Shown here one piece after another: positions 55,999 through 64,000 of a stretch of 64,000 bases of DNA. The stretch lies in the NCBI GenBank assembly GCA_963757115.1, contig CAVWQV010000014.1, forward strand, positions 1-64,000, in the 5' to 3' direction. The stretch is from CAVWQV01 sp963757115. GTDB lineage: Bacteria; Pseudomonadota; Alphaproteobacteria; Acetobacterales; Acetobacteraceae. Position numbers and translations under genes: made by a program. How positions within the stretch are numbered: position 1 is the stretch's first letter; each line of letters begins with the position of its first letter. The notes below the pieces were generated by a model. The model did no database searches. It worked only from the letters and a program-made list of their open reading frames with translations, and was not told the origin of the DNA.

Positions 55999-56754
55999 TC
56001 AGGAGCGGTGACAGCCGGTGGGGGCAGAGCGCAGATAGGAGCCGAGCATTGCGGCGATCCGGCACGGGTCCATCGTGCGTCGCACCCGCGCGGGCTGGCG
56101 GCGGAGGTTCAGCATCGTCGCCCCGCCGCCAGTCAGCGCGACGCGGGTCAGCACGGGCCGACCGACGCGCGGACCCATTCCCGGGACTGGCAATCCGGCC
56201 CCCACCGCCGCGACCGCGAGCCGGTAATACGCGGCGAGGTCGGGCGTATGCGAGTGATAGAGACCGATCGCCGTGTACCAGTTGCCGCCGGCACCGTCGC
56301 GCAGCGTACAGGAGGAAGCGGGCGGCATAATCGGCGTTGATCCCCGGGTCGAACGCGTCCTCGAGCGAGCGGAACGCGCCTGGGTGCATCCTGAGATCGA
56401 CCTGCATGCAGCCCACGTCCATGAACTGCACGCCGCTCGCAAGACCCCGGCGCGCCCAGTCGACCGCCTCCGCCTTGGAGGCGAAAAAGTAGCCCTGCCC
56501 GTCGGCGTTGATCGTCCACGGCCACGGTTCGACCCCGCCTTCCGTGCTGCGGCGGCCGCTTTCGACCTTGCCGATCGTGACCAGCAAGCCAGGCGGGGTC
56601 TGGTACACTTCCTCCGCCCGGCTGATGGCAGTAGCGCAGAGTGCTGACTGCCGCGGGCCGCCTTGCGCTCGGGCTGCGGCGGGCAGCAATGCGGCGACAA
56701 CCGCCGCCACCGCGAGAACCGCGCCGAGCAGGGCTTTCCGTGCCGCTGCCGCAT
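55999..56754 (-). CDS. Lytic transglycosylase (SLT domain), apparent read-through from hpnG
   Basis: A signal-like helix (AVLAVAAVVAALLPAAARAQ) precedes an SLT domain: SALCATAISRAEEVYQTPPG, the catalytic Glu in LLVTIGKVESGRRSTEGGVE, SGVQFMDVGCMQVDLRMHPG and FDPGINADYAARFLL. After a change near 56310 the family end continues as GGNWYTAIGLYHSHTPDLAA, then YYRLAVAAVGAGLPVPG. It cleaves peptidoglycan in the periplasm. The frame is open and continuous with the end of hpnG, so the start is ambiguous. An ATG at 56754 lies one base out of frame and may be the real start if a base is missing. Confidence 0.75.
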   Translation of the reverse strand: MRQRHGKPCSARFSRWRRLSPHCCPPQPERKAARGSQHSALLPSAGRRKCTRPRLACWSRSARSKAAAAARKAGSNRGRGRSTPTGRATFSPPRRRRSTGRAGVLRAACSSWTWAACRSISGCTQARSARSRTRSTRGSTPIMPPASSCTLRDGAGGNWYTAIGLYHSHTPDLAAYYRLAVAAVGAGLPVPGMGPRVGRPVLTRVALTGGGATMLNLRRQPARVRRTMDPCRIAAMLGSYLRSAPTGCHRS

Positions 56755-57341
56755 CGCGCCCCAGGGCGATCAGGGCTGGGAGCTGCCCCGGATGGCGCAG
56801 CAGCGAACCGAGGATGCGCGCAATGCGGATGCGTCCGCTTCCCGATAGCGCTACGAGTGCCGCTCGCGGCAGGGAGCGCCCGGCCGGGTCGCACACTGCC
56901 CGCACAGCGCCCACCGCGATGCCGCGCTCGCGCGCCACACGCGCCACCGCCCCACTTTCGAGGTCGATCGCGGCCGCGCCGGTTTCGCCGAACAAGCGCG
57001 CCTTGGCGGCCACCGTTGCCGCGATGGACGCTCCGCACAGCAGCGCTTCGCAGGTGGCGCCCCCGAAGCGCGCCAGGAGAGCGGGGTCGTTCGGGATGCG
57101 CTCCCCATCCACCAGCAGCGCGCGCGGTACACAGCAGGGCTCCCGGGGCGAGCGCCGGATCGAGCCCGCCCGCCAGCCCGAAGCTCAGGAGGGCTCTCAC
57201 CCCGCGATCGGCGAGCGATCGCGCGGCCTGTTCGGCACCTGCGCTGGTGCCGCCGCCGACCGCGACGGGGGAGCCGGACCGGCGGGCGATCCTCGCCTCG
57301 GCGCTGAGACCGACGACGATCCCGACCTGATCAGAAGCCAA
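56755..57341 (-). CDS. hpnG: HpnG, adenosylhopane nucleosidase/phosphorylase
   Basis: HpnG is a nucleoside-phosphorylase-fold enzyme that removes adenine from adenosylhopane. The start is a TTG overlapping the shc stop. The N-terminus reads DQVGIVVGLSAEARIARRSG, then SLADRGVRALLSFGLAGGLD. Near 57130 the frame changes to LLVDGERIPNDPALLARFGG, followed by GETGAAAIDLESGAVARVAR with the substrate-binding Glu-Ser pair and IAVGAVRAVCDPAGRSLP. The C-terminal part LPALIALGRDAAAARKALL runs without a stop into the transglycosylase signal sequence. The 3' limit given here is therefore approximate. Confidence 0.82.
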
Positions 57342-59237
57342 ACGCGACCGTGCGCGCGTTGCCCCGGCGGAGATTGCGGTAGCGCGCCAGGGCGAGCAGC
57401 GGGAAGAACAGCCGGTAGCCGTGGTAGCGGAGGTAGAACACGCGCGGGAACCCGACGGCCGTATAAGGCAGCTCCGTCCATTCGCCATCGCCCTGCTGCG
57501 TGGCCGCGAGATACTCGATCCCGTTCGCGACGGCTGGGTGGTCGGCCTCGCCGCGGCCATCAGCCCGAGCAGCGCCCAAGCGGTCTGCGACGGCGTGCTT
57601 TGGTTATAGCGCCCGGGCGGCGCACCTCCGTAGCTTTCGGGGTCCTCGCCCCAGCCGCCATCATCCCGCTGCACCGCCAGCAGCCATTCCACCGCGCGCC
57701 TGACGGCCGGATCGCTTCCCTCGACGCCCGCGGCGTTCAGCGCACAGAGCACGGACCACGTCCCGTAGATGTAGTTGGTCCCCCAACGGCCGAACCAGCT
57801 GCCATCTGCTTCCTGCTCCCGCCGCAGCCAAGCGACGCCGCGATCGATCACCGCCCTGTCCTCGGATTTGCCGAGCTGGGCGAGGAAGGACACGCAGCGC
57901 GCCGTGACATCCGCGGTCGGCGGGTCCAGCAGCGCCCCGTGGTCGGCGAACGGGATGTGGTTGAGGTGAAAATGAGTGTTGTCGGCGTCGAACGCGCCCC
58001 AGCCGCCATCCCGGCTCTGCATCCCGACCACCCAGGCGCGGGCACGCTCGATCGCGTCCGCGTGGGCCGGATCGCCATTGCGGTGCAGCAGCATCCCGAC
58101 CACGGCGGTGTCGTCCACATCAGGGTAATGATCGTTGTTGTATTGAAAAGCCCAGCCCCCCGGCGGCGCATCCGGCCGCGCCGCCGCCCAGTCGCCGACC
58201 GTGTCGGTGATCTGCCGCTCGCGAAGCCAGGCACATGCCGCATCCACGCTCGCGTCGGCGGCACTCTCCGCCTCGGCCATGGCATGACCCGCGAAACTCG
58301 TGTCCCAGATCGGCGACAGGCAGGGCTGGCAGAAAGCCCGCTCCGGTTCGACGACCAGCAGCTTGCGAACTGCGGCCCAGGCGGTCGCGGCGGGGGGGTG
58401 GTCGGCCGGATAGCCCAGCGTGTCGAACATCATCACGCTGTTCGCCATCGCCGGGTAGATGGCGCCCAATCCATCCGTGCCGTTCAGCCGCTCGTTCACA
58501 AAGCGCACCGCCAGCCCGATCGCGCGCTCCCGCGAGCGGCGGGAGAACAGCGGCTCGGCCACCCGTACCCCCTGATCGATCCATTTGAAGAACCGGCCCC
58601 AGGCGGAGCGGTAGGGGCCGCGGATCCAATCGCGCACCTCGGAAGGTGGTGTGCGAAACAGCTCGGGAATAGCGATGCGTCGCGGATTGCGGGCCAGAGG
58701 GCGCCGGTTCATCAAGACCAGCAGCGGCACCATCACGGTACGAGACCAGTAGGAAACCTTTGTCAGATGGAACGGAAACCATCGGGGCAGCAGCATGATC
58801 TCGACCGGCATCACCGGCACCGCGCGCCAGGGCACCGCACCGAACAACGCAAGCTGCGCCCGGGTGAACACGTTGCTGCGCTCCGCTCCGCCGAGCGCCA
58901 GAATGGCGTCACGCGCGCGTGTCATGTGCGGGGCGGCCGGATCGTCGCCGATCGCCTTCAGTGCGAAATACGCCTTCACGCTCGCGGACAGATCGGTATT
59001 GCCGCCATGAAACAGCGGCCAGCCACCGTCCGGACCTTGGATGCTGCGGAGATAGACGCCGATCTTGGATTGCAGGGCCGGATCAATTCGATCGAGGAAA
59101 TGCTCAAGCAGCACATACTCGGCCGGGATAGTTGCGTCCGCTTCCAACTCGAACACCCAGTGTCCGTCGAAGCGCTGGCGCCGGGCCAAGGCCTCGCCCG
59201 CGGAGGCGACGGCCCGGCCCAGCCGTTCATCGTCCAT
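57331..59237 (-). CDS. shc: Squalene-hopene cyclase
   Basis: The protein is about 635 residues when joined over a change near 57548. It cyclises squalene to hopene at the inner membrane. The catalytic Asp motif is in HYPDVDDTAVVGML. QW repeats include WPLFHGGNTD-adjacent and GGWGAFDADNTHFHLNHIPF, EADGSWFGRWGTNYIYGTWS and RDDGGWGEDPESYGGAPPG. The C-terminus after the shift ends VFYLRYHGYRLFFPLLALAR. The ATG at 59237 is given; an in-frame GTG at about 59272 would add about 12 residues. It lies between hpnE and hpnG in the standard order. Confidence 0.93.
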
Positions 59238-59278
59238 CGTTGCGGCAGATGCGATTTCGAGAGGCACAGCGAAACTCG

Positions 59279-60519
59279 TCAGATGTGAGCGGCGGAAACT
59301 ACCGCGGCTGCGGTTCGGCCTGACCTGATGGCACCTTCGATCGTGCCGGGCAAGCCGGTTGCGGTCCAGTCGCCGGCCAGCGCCAGGTTGCGGAACGGGG
59401 TCCGCGCCTGCGGCCGGCGGCGCTCCTGCGCTGCGGTGGCGGCGATCGTGGCGCGCTTCTCCTTCACCACCCTCCAGGACGGCATCGGCTCCGGCAGGCG
59501 AAAGGCTGACCGAATCTCCGGCCAAACGGCGCGGGCGATCGCCTCGGCCGGTTGTTCGACCATGCGGTTGGCGGCGCTGATCGTCACCGAAACATGGCCC
59601 GGCTTGACGAACGCCCATTCGGCAACGCCGCCGATCAGCCCGATGAAACCCGCGTCGCCATGCCCCGCCTCGGCGCGGAAGTGGATGTTCAGGATCGCCT
59701 CGAATGCGTCGGGGGTATCGATCCCGCCAAACAGGTCGGCCGCGATCCAGGGTGGCACGGCCAGCACGGCGGCGTCGTTAGCCCCGAGTGCCACGGCTCC
59801 GGCGCCGGTCTCCAAGCCGGTGATCCGCTCCGCTTCGACGCGCAGGCGGCCTACGCGGCAACCGAGCCGGATTCCGGCTCCGGCTGACCGCAAAGCCGCC
59901 AGCGCAGGATCGACAAGCGACTGGGCGAGGCTTTGCCTGGGGAAGCGGGGCAGGCACGCGGCACCGCCCTGCATGAGGGTTTCCCGAACGACTGCACCCA
60001 ACAGACTGGCCAGAGCCTCCTCGGGGCGCGTGTTGAGTGCCGCGACCGCCAGCGGTTCCAGCAATCGTTCGCCGAGCAGGCCTGGGGGAAGCACGGCGGC
60101 GACGGTCGCCTCGGGACGCGGCCGGCGCAACGCGAGCAGGGCCAGGTAGTCGCGCGGGCGCGTGCCGGGCACCCGCCGCTTGCCGTCGAGCACCCACCAG
60201 GGCAGCCGGCCTGCATTCGGCCGCACGGTCCAGCGTTCGCCGGTGCCCACGTCCATGAACGGGAAAGCGGGTTCGGCGGGGCCGCCCAGCGTGTGTCGCG
60301 CGCCGACCCGGTCGAGATAAGTAAACGTGGCGGTGTTGCCGGAAAGCAGCAGGTGGTTGCCGTTGTCGACCACGCAGCCGAGCTCTCGGTCGAAGTAGGA
60401 CCGGCATCGTCCGCCCGCCTGCGGGCTCGCCTCGTAGAGTGTCACGGAGTGGCCGGCATCGACGAGCGCGAGTGCGGCAGACAGGCCTGCGAGCCCCCCC
60501 CGATCACATGAACGGTCAT
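59279..60519 (-). CDS. hpnE: HpnE, hydroxysqualene dehydroxylase (FAD-dependent)
   Basis: The protein is about 414 residues. The FAD-binding N-terminus reads MTVHVIGGG then must read LAGLSAALALVDAGHSVTLY, but a run of 8 G, where 9 would keep the frame, shifts it at about 60500. After that TLYEASPQAGGRCRSYFDRE and the rest are continuous, ending LALAGDWTATGLPGTIEGAI. HpnE completes squalene from hydroxysqualene made by HpnD. The homopolymer location strongly suggests a base-calling error. Confidence 0.9.
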
Positions 60520-60523
60520 CGCC

Positions 60524-61375
60524 TCACGCGAGCCCATAACGGAGCGCGATCCAAAGCTTGCGCCAGCGTGGCAGGCTGGCCCGCTCGCCAATCCGATCCC
60601 AGCCACGCCGTTCAATCCGGTCGAGCAGCGCCGCGTAGGTCGCGCCCATGAGCCGCGCGGGCTTCATCGCGCGCCGGTCGCAGCTCAGCATAGCGGCGCG
60701 CGCATCGCGGAAATAGCCGTGCGCCAACTCGGCTACCCGGGCGCACACCGGGCCTAGCCCCGGCGCATCGAGCGCGGCGCGCGCATCATGCGGCACGCCG
60801 GCGTCGTCGAGATATTCGGCGGGCAGATAGAGCCGGCCGCGTTCGGCATCCTCGCCCACGTCCCGCAGGATGTTGGTAAGCTGCAACGCTCGGCCGAGAT
60901 TGAACGCCACCCGATCGGCCTGCGGCGAGGCGTCGCCAAATGCGCGAACCGAGAGCCGCCCGACGGCCGAGGCCACTCGATCGCAATATAGGTCGAGGGT
61001 CCGGAGATCGGGTGCGACGATCGCGGCTTGCGCATCCATCTCCATTCCGTCGATCACGGCATGGAAATCATCGCGGCGAAGATCGAACGCGCGTACCGCC
61101 CTGAGCAGCACCCGGGTCACGGCGTCGTCCGCTTCCCCACGATACAGGGCATCCACGCGCCTGCGCCAACGGTCGAGGGCCTCAGCGCGCTCGCTATACG
61201 GGCTCTCGGCGTCGGCGATGTCGTCGACGAGCCGGCAGAACGCATAGATCGCGTACATCGCATGCCGGCGGTCGGGCCGCAGCACGCGCATGCCGCGATA
61301 GAACGACGTGCCGGCCGCGCGCACGATCGTCTCCACGGCTTTCAGGTCAGCCGGTGCTGCGCCGAGCGCCGTCAC
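60524..61375 (-). CDS. hpnD: HpnD, presqualene diphosphate synthase
   Basis: The protein is about 283 residues. The GTG start (TALGAAPADLKAVETIVRAA) overlaps the hpnC stop. Prenyl-transferase motifs are FYRGMRVLRPDRRHAMYAIY, FCRLVDDIADAESPYSERAE with the Asp-rich site, and GRALQLTNILRDVGEDAERG with the second Asp site. HpnD joins two farnesyl diphosphates to presqualene diphosphate. A longer open frame fuses it to the end of hpnC; this is an artefact of a frame change there. Confidence 0.92.
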   Translation of the reverse strand: MTALGAAPADLKAVETIVRAAGTSFYRGMRVLRPDRRHAMYAIYAFCRLVDDIADAESPYSERAEALDRWRRRVDALYRGEADDAVTRVLLRAVRAFDLRRDDFHAVIDGMEMDAQAAIVAPDLRTLDLYCDRVASAVGRLSVRAFGDASPQADRVAFNLGRALQLTNILRDVGEDAERGRLYLPAEYLDDAGVPHDARAALDAPGLGPVCARVAELAHGYFRDARAAMLSCDRRAMKPARLMGATYAALLDRIERRGWDRIGERASLPRWRKLWIALRYGLA

Positions 61376-62216
61376 GGAAGGAACCGCAGCGCGGCAGCCA
61401 CGCTTAGGGCCGCGTCCAGCTTTGTGAGCTTCACCCGGAATGCCAGCGGGTCGCCAGTGCGCAGCCGCCGCGACGAGCCGGTGCGCAAGGCCAACGATCA
61501 CCGCCGTTTCCAGCCGGAGGCGCCGGTCGCGAACCCGGCGGGGCAGGTCGCGCGCCGTGCGGTTGAGAGCGTCCGTCCGATCTAGCAACAAGTCGAACAC
61601 GCGCCGCAGCCCGGGTGTGGTCGAGCGCGCCCGCACGTCGTCCCACCCGGCATCGCATCGCGCCATGAGGTCCGCCGGCAGATAGCAACGATCCAGCGAC
61701 TCGAGATCCTTCGCGCAATCCTGCAAGTGGTTGAGCACCTGCAACGAAGTGCACAGGGCGTCCGAGGGCGCGTGGGTGTCGGCGCTCTCGCCGTGCAGGT
61801 CGAGCACATGACGGCCGACCGGCATCGCCGAATACCGGCAATAGTCGTGCAGCTCGTCCCAGTCCGCGTAGCGTCGCTTCGTTGCATCACGCCGGAACGC
61901 CACCAGCAGGTCGGCGGCGTGGCGGGAGGCGACGCCGGTTTCGTGTAAGGCTCGTGCGCAGCCGGCCGGCGCTCGGAGAACCTGCCTCCCGCCGGCCGAG
62001 CAGCACGTCCTCCATGACGTCGAGCCGCCGCACCTTCTCGTCCGGCGCAAGAAGGGCGCTGTCCGCGATGTCGTCGGCGTTGCGGGCGAAGGCGTAGAAG
62101 GCGTGGACGTGCGGCCGCACGCGGGCTGCGATCAGCGCGGAGCCGACGGGGAAATTCTCGTCGCCCCGATCCTTGCCCGACCAGGTCTCGACCGAGGCGG
62201 TCAGAACGTCGCTCAA
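61372..62216 (-). CDS. hpnC: HpnC, squalene synthase-like protein, frame changes inside
   Basis: The protein is about 280 residues when joined. The TTG start overlaps the hpnB stop (TTGA). The first piece has GKDRGDENFPVGSALIAARV, then PHVHAFYAFARNADDIADSA with the Asp-rich motif. After a change near 61975 come HAADLLVAFRRDATKRRYAD and TSLQVLNHLQDCAKDLESLD, a second Asp site. After another change near 61450 the natural end is FRVKLTKLDAALSVAAALRF. HpnC converts presqualene diphosphate to hydroxysqualene. Confidence 0.88.
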
Positions 62217-63328
62217 GCGTCCGCACTCCGGTAGGCGCGGCTTTTCCAGACCACTCCCCGTCCTCGGTAGTGTTGCAGCGCGGACCCGACGGTCGCGGCC
62301 ATGTAGAACAGCGCGATTAGCGGGAGGATTGCCGACCAAAGCGGCGAACGCCCGAAGCGGCGCAGGGTCGGCAAATAGGAGGCTGCCGCCCCGAGCCAAG
62401 CTAGGAGGCCCATCCCGCGCGCAAGGGTTGCGCCGAACAGCGCGGCAACGGGCGGGACGATCCACGTCAGGACCATGCCGACCAGGCAGAGCGCGAGCAG
62501 GACGGGCGAGCGGCGAAGCTGGACGTAGGCCGTGCGGGCCACCATTCGCCAGATGTCGGCCGCGTGAGGGTAGGGGCGAATGGAGCGCGCCAGCACGCTG
62601 TGGCCGAGCCAGATCGAGCCGTCCCGTTTCACCTTGGCCGCGAGTGCGACGTCGTCGATCAGCATCTCGCGTATCGCCGCGATGCCGCCGACCCGCGCCA
62701 GCGCTCCCGAGCGCACCAGGATGCTGCCGCCCGCCGCCGCTGCCGTCCGACGCCGGGGGTCGTTGACGGAGGCGAACGGATAGAGGAGCTGGAAGAAAAA
62801 TACGAAAGCCGGCACCAGCGCCCGTTCGGCCCAGCTCTCGCAGGCCAGCGCCACCATCTCGGAAACGAGATCGAGTCCGCCATCCTCGGCCTTCGCGACC
62901 AGCGTCGCCAGGTGCCGCTCGTCGTGGACGATGTCGGCGTCCGTCAGCAGGATGAAGGCGGCGTCGCCCGCTGCCGCCACTCCCTGGGACACCGCCCAAA
63001 GCTTGCCGCTCCACCCAGGCGGTCGCGGCCGCCCCTCGAGGAGGACGAGGCGGGGGTCAGCGATGGCGCGGACGATGGCTCCGGTTCCGTCGGCGCTCTG
63101 ATCGTCGACCACGATGACCCGGAAATCGCCCGGATATTTCTGTGCAAGCAATGAACGTACGGCGAACGCTATGCTTGCGGCTTCGTCGCGCGCGGGGACC
63201 ACGACGACGACCTCACCGCTTGCCGGCGCGGAAGAGGGACGCAACACCGGGCCCATTTGCCAGAATCGGCCATGGAAGCCGAGCAGATAGGCCCAGATCA
63301 ACAGGGATACGGCCGCGAGCGCGGTCAA
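62213..63328 (-). CDS. hpnB: HpnB, hopanoid-associated glycosyltransferase
   Basis: The protein is about 371 residues and is a family 2 glycosyltransferase. The TTG start overlaps the hpnA stop (TTGA). The N-terminal helix (TALAAVSLLIWAYLLGFHGR) precedes VVVVVPARDEAASIAFAVRS, DFRVIVVDDQSADGTGAIVR and the DxD site ILLTDADIVHDERHLATLVA. Several C-terminal membrane helices follow. The exact acceptor is not established. The reading frame is intact. Confidence 0.88.
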   Translation of the reverse strand: MTALAAVSLLIWAYLLGFHGRFWQMGPVLRPSSAPASGEVVVVVPARDEAASIAFAVRSLLAQKYPGDFRVIVVDDQSADGTGAIVRAIADPRLVLLEGRPRPPGWSGKLWAVSQGVAAAGDAAFILLTDADIVHDERHLATLVAKAEDGGLDLVSEMVALACESWAERALVPAFVFFFQLLYPFASVNDPRRRTAAAAGGSILVRSGALARVGGIAAIREMLIDDVALAAKVKRDGSIWLGHSVLARSIRPYPHAADIWRMVARTAYVQLRRSPVLLALCLVGMVLTWIVPPVAALFGATLARGMGLLAWLGAAASYLPTLRRFGRSPLWSAILPLIALFYMAATVGSALQHYRGRGVVWKSRAYRSADA

Positions 63329-64000
63329 CGGGGCACCATTCCGTTCGCCCGAAACCACGCCACCGCATCTTCCACGGCAGCCCGGGCAGGCCGGGGCCGG
63401 TAGCCCAGTGCCGCCTCTGCCTTCGCCGAAGAAAAGAACATGCGCTTGCGCGCCATCTTGAGATGGTCGCGGCTGACCATCGGCGCGCTCGCCGGTGAGC
63501 TTCGATGCCGCCTCCATGCCGATCGCCAGCGGCCAAAGCAGGTCATGGCGCAGCTTGATGCGGGGCGCGCGGCGGCCGGTCACGGAGGCGATCAGGGCCA
63601 GCAGGTCGCGCAGGAACAGGTTTTCCCCGCCCAGGATGTATTTTTCCCCGACCGTTCCCCGCTCCAGTGCCAGGGCATGGCCCTCCGCCACGTCATCGAC
63701 GTGGACGATGTTCAGCCCGGTGTCGATATACGCCGGCATGCGTCCGGAGGCGGCATCGGCGATCATCTTGCCGGTGGGGGTCGGCTTGATGTCTCGCGGC
63801 CCAACCGGCGTCGATGGATTGACGATCACGGCCGGAAGCCCGTGCTGACGCACCATGTCGAGCACCGCCTGCTCGGCGCGGTACTTCGACTTCTTGTAGA
63901 CGCCGACGATCACATCCTCCGTGACGGGCGTGGTCTCGTCGGCGGACGAGCCGTCCTTGGTCAATCCGAGGGCCGCGACCGAGCTGCAATACACGATCCG
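63325..64000 (-). CDS. hpnA: HpnA, hopanoid-associated sugar epimerase, cut by the window edge
   Basis: The C-terminal two thirds of an NAD-dependent epimerase of the short-chain dehydrogenase superfamily are visible. The catalytic Tyr-x-x-x-Lys region is VYKKSKYRAEQAVLDMVRQH, followed by VIVNPSTPVGPRDIKPTPTG, LNIVHVDDVAEGHALALERG and EKYILGGENLFLRDLLALIA. Near 63500 the frame changes and the end reads KAEAALGYRPRPARAAVEDA, then VAWFRANGMVPR. The 5' end lies beyond position 64000. It heads hpnA-hpnB-hpnC-hpnD-hpnE-shc-hpnG. Confidence 0.88.

Noticed and set aside
56508..59288. A 926-codon open frame on the + strand
   Set aside because: It runs opposite shc and hpnG, is Arg/Ala/Pro-biased and has no domain. 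It is a shadow of shc.
60524..62050. A single long gene fusing HpnC and HpnD
   Set aside because: The natural hpnC end is visible in another frame and overlaps a GTG start of hpnD. The fusion arises from a frame change near 61450.
62213..63994. A fused epimerase-glycosyltransferase (HpnA-HpnB)
   Set aside because: The true HpnA C-terminus (to 63325) is found in another frame with a TTGA overlap to hpnB. The continuous frame is an artefact of one shift near 63500.

Overview
This is a GC-rich window from an alphaproteobacterium, most likely of the Rhodospirillales/Acetobacterales type. The evidence is hslV-hslU, rpsF-rpsR-rplI with C-terminally extended S6 and L9, xseB-ispA-dxs-tlyA, secB beside a Tim44-like gene, and a nearly complete hopanoid set (hpnA-hpnN except hpnL, with shc as hpnF). 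No tRNA, rRNA, CRISPR array, prophage or transposase gene was recognised.

Layout. 0-9.6 kb: a small hypothetical gene, a CmcJ/NvfI-like oxygenase, hslVU, sufE, an MBOAT O-acyltransferase with its AlgX/AlgJ-like partner, a YjgR-type ATPase and a MetE-like methyltransferase. 9.7-21.3 kb: one tightly overlapping + strand operon for alternative complex III (actABCDEF) and a caa3-type cytochrome oxidase (sco, subunits II, I, III and a small subunit IV-like protein). It is followed by hpnN. 24-30 kb (- strand): dxs copy 1, hpnM, hpnI, hpnJ, hpnK, an agmatinase-like gene and a DUF4142 gene. 32.5-40 kb: hpnH, enoyl-CoA hydratase, acyl-CoA dehydrogenase, cyclopropane synthase, the rpsF-rpsR-rplI operon, xseB and ispA. 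40-42.9 kb: dxs copy 2 and tlyA. 43-50.8 kb: YghU-like GST, secB, a phosphatase, a Tim44-like gene, a methyltransferase-like gene, lutA, a PanE-like reductase and a CoA-transferase/MaoC pair. 51-53 kb: a divergent alpha/beta-hydrolase and GlxA-type regulator pair that looks less GC-rich. 53.3-64 kb (- strand): hpnA(partial)-hpnB-hpnC-hpnD-hpnE-shc-hpnG, a lytic transglycosylase, lutB-lutC and an Smr protein.

How the genes fit together. Dxs and IspA supply isoprenoid precursor. HpnC/D/E make squalene and Shc cyclises it. HpnH and HpnG start side-chain building, HpnI/J/K modify the side chain, and HpnN/HpnM probably move hopanoids. The alternative complex III and caa3 oxidase form a quinol-to-oxygen electron chain that does not need bc1.

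The most striking structure is a nearly identical inverted duplication of about 2.09 kb carrying dxs plus the last six codons of ispA (30179-32273 and 40047-42133). It flanks a 7.8-kb segment. Both dxs copies change reading frame at the same place, next to an 18-bp tandem repeat.

Many genes show reading-frame changes although their motifs are intact. These are densest at 1.5-5 kb and often lie in G/C runs. I read most of them as sequence errors rather than gene decay, and I give one span per gene with the change points noted.
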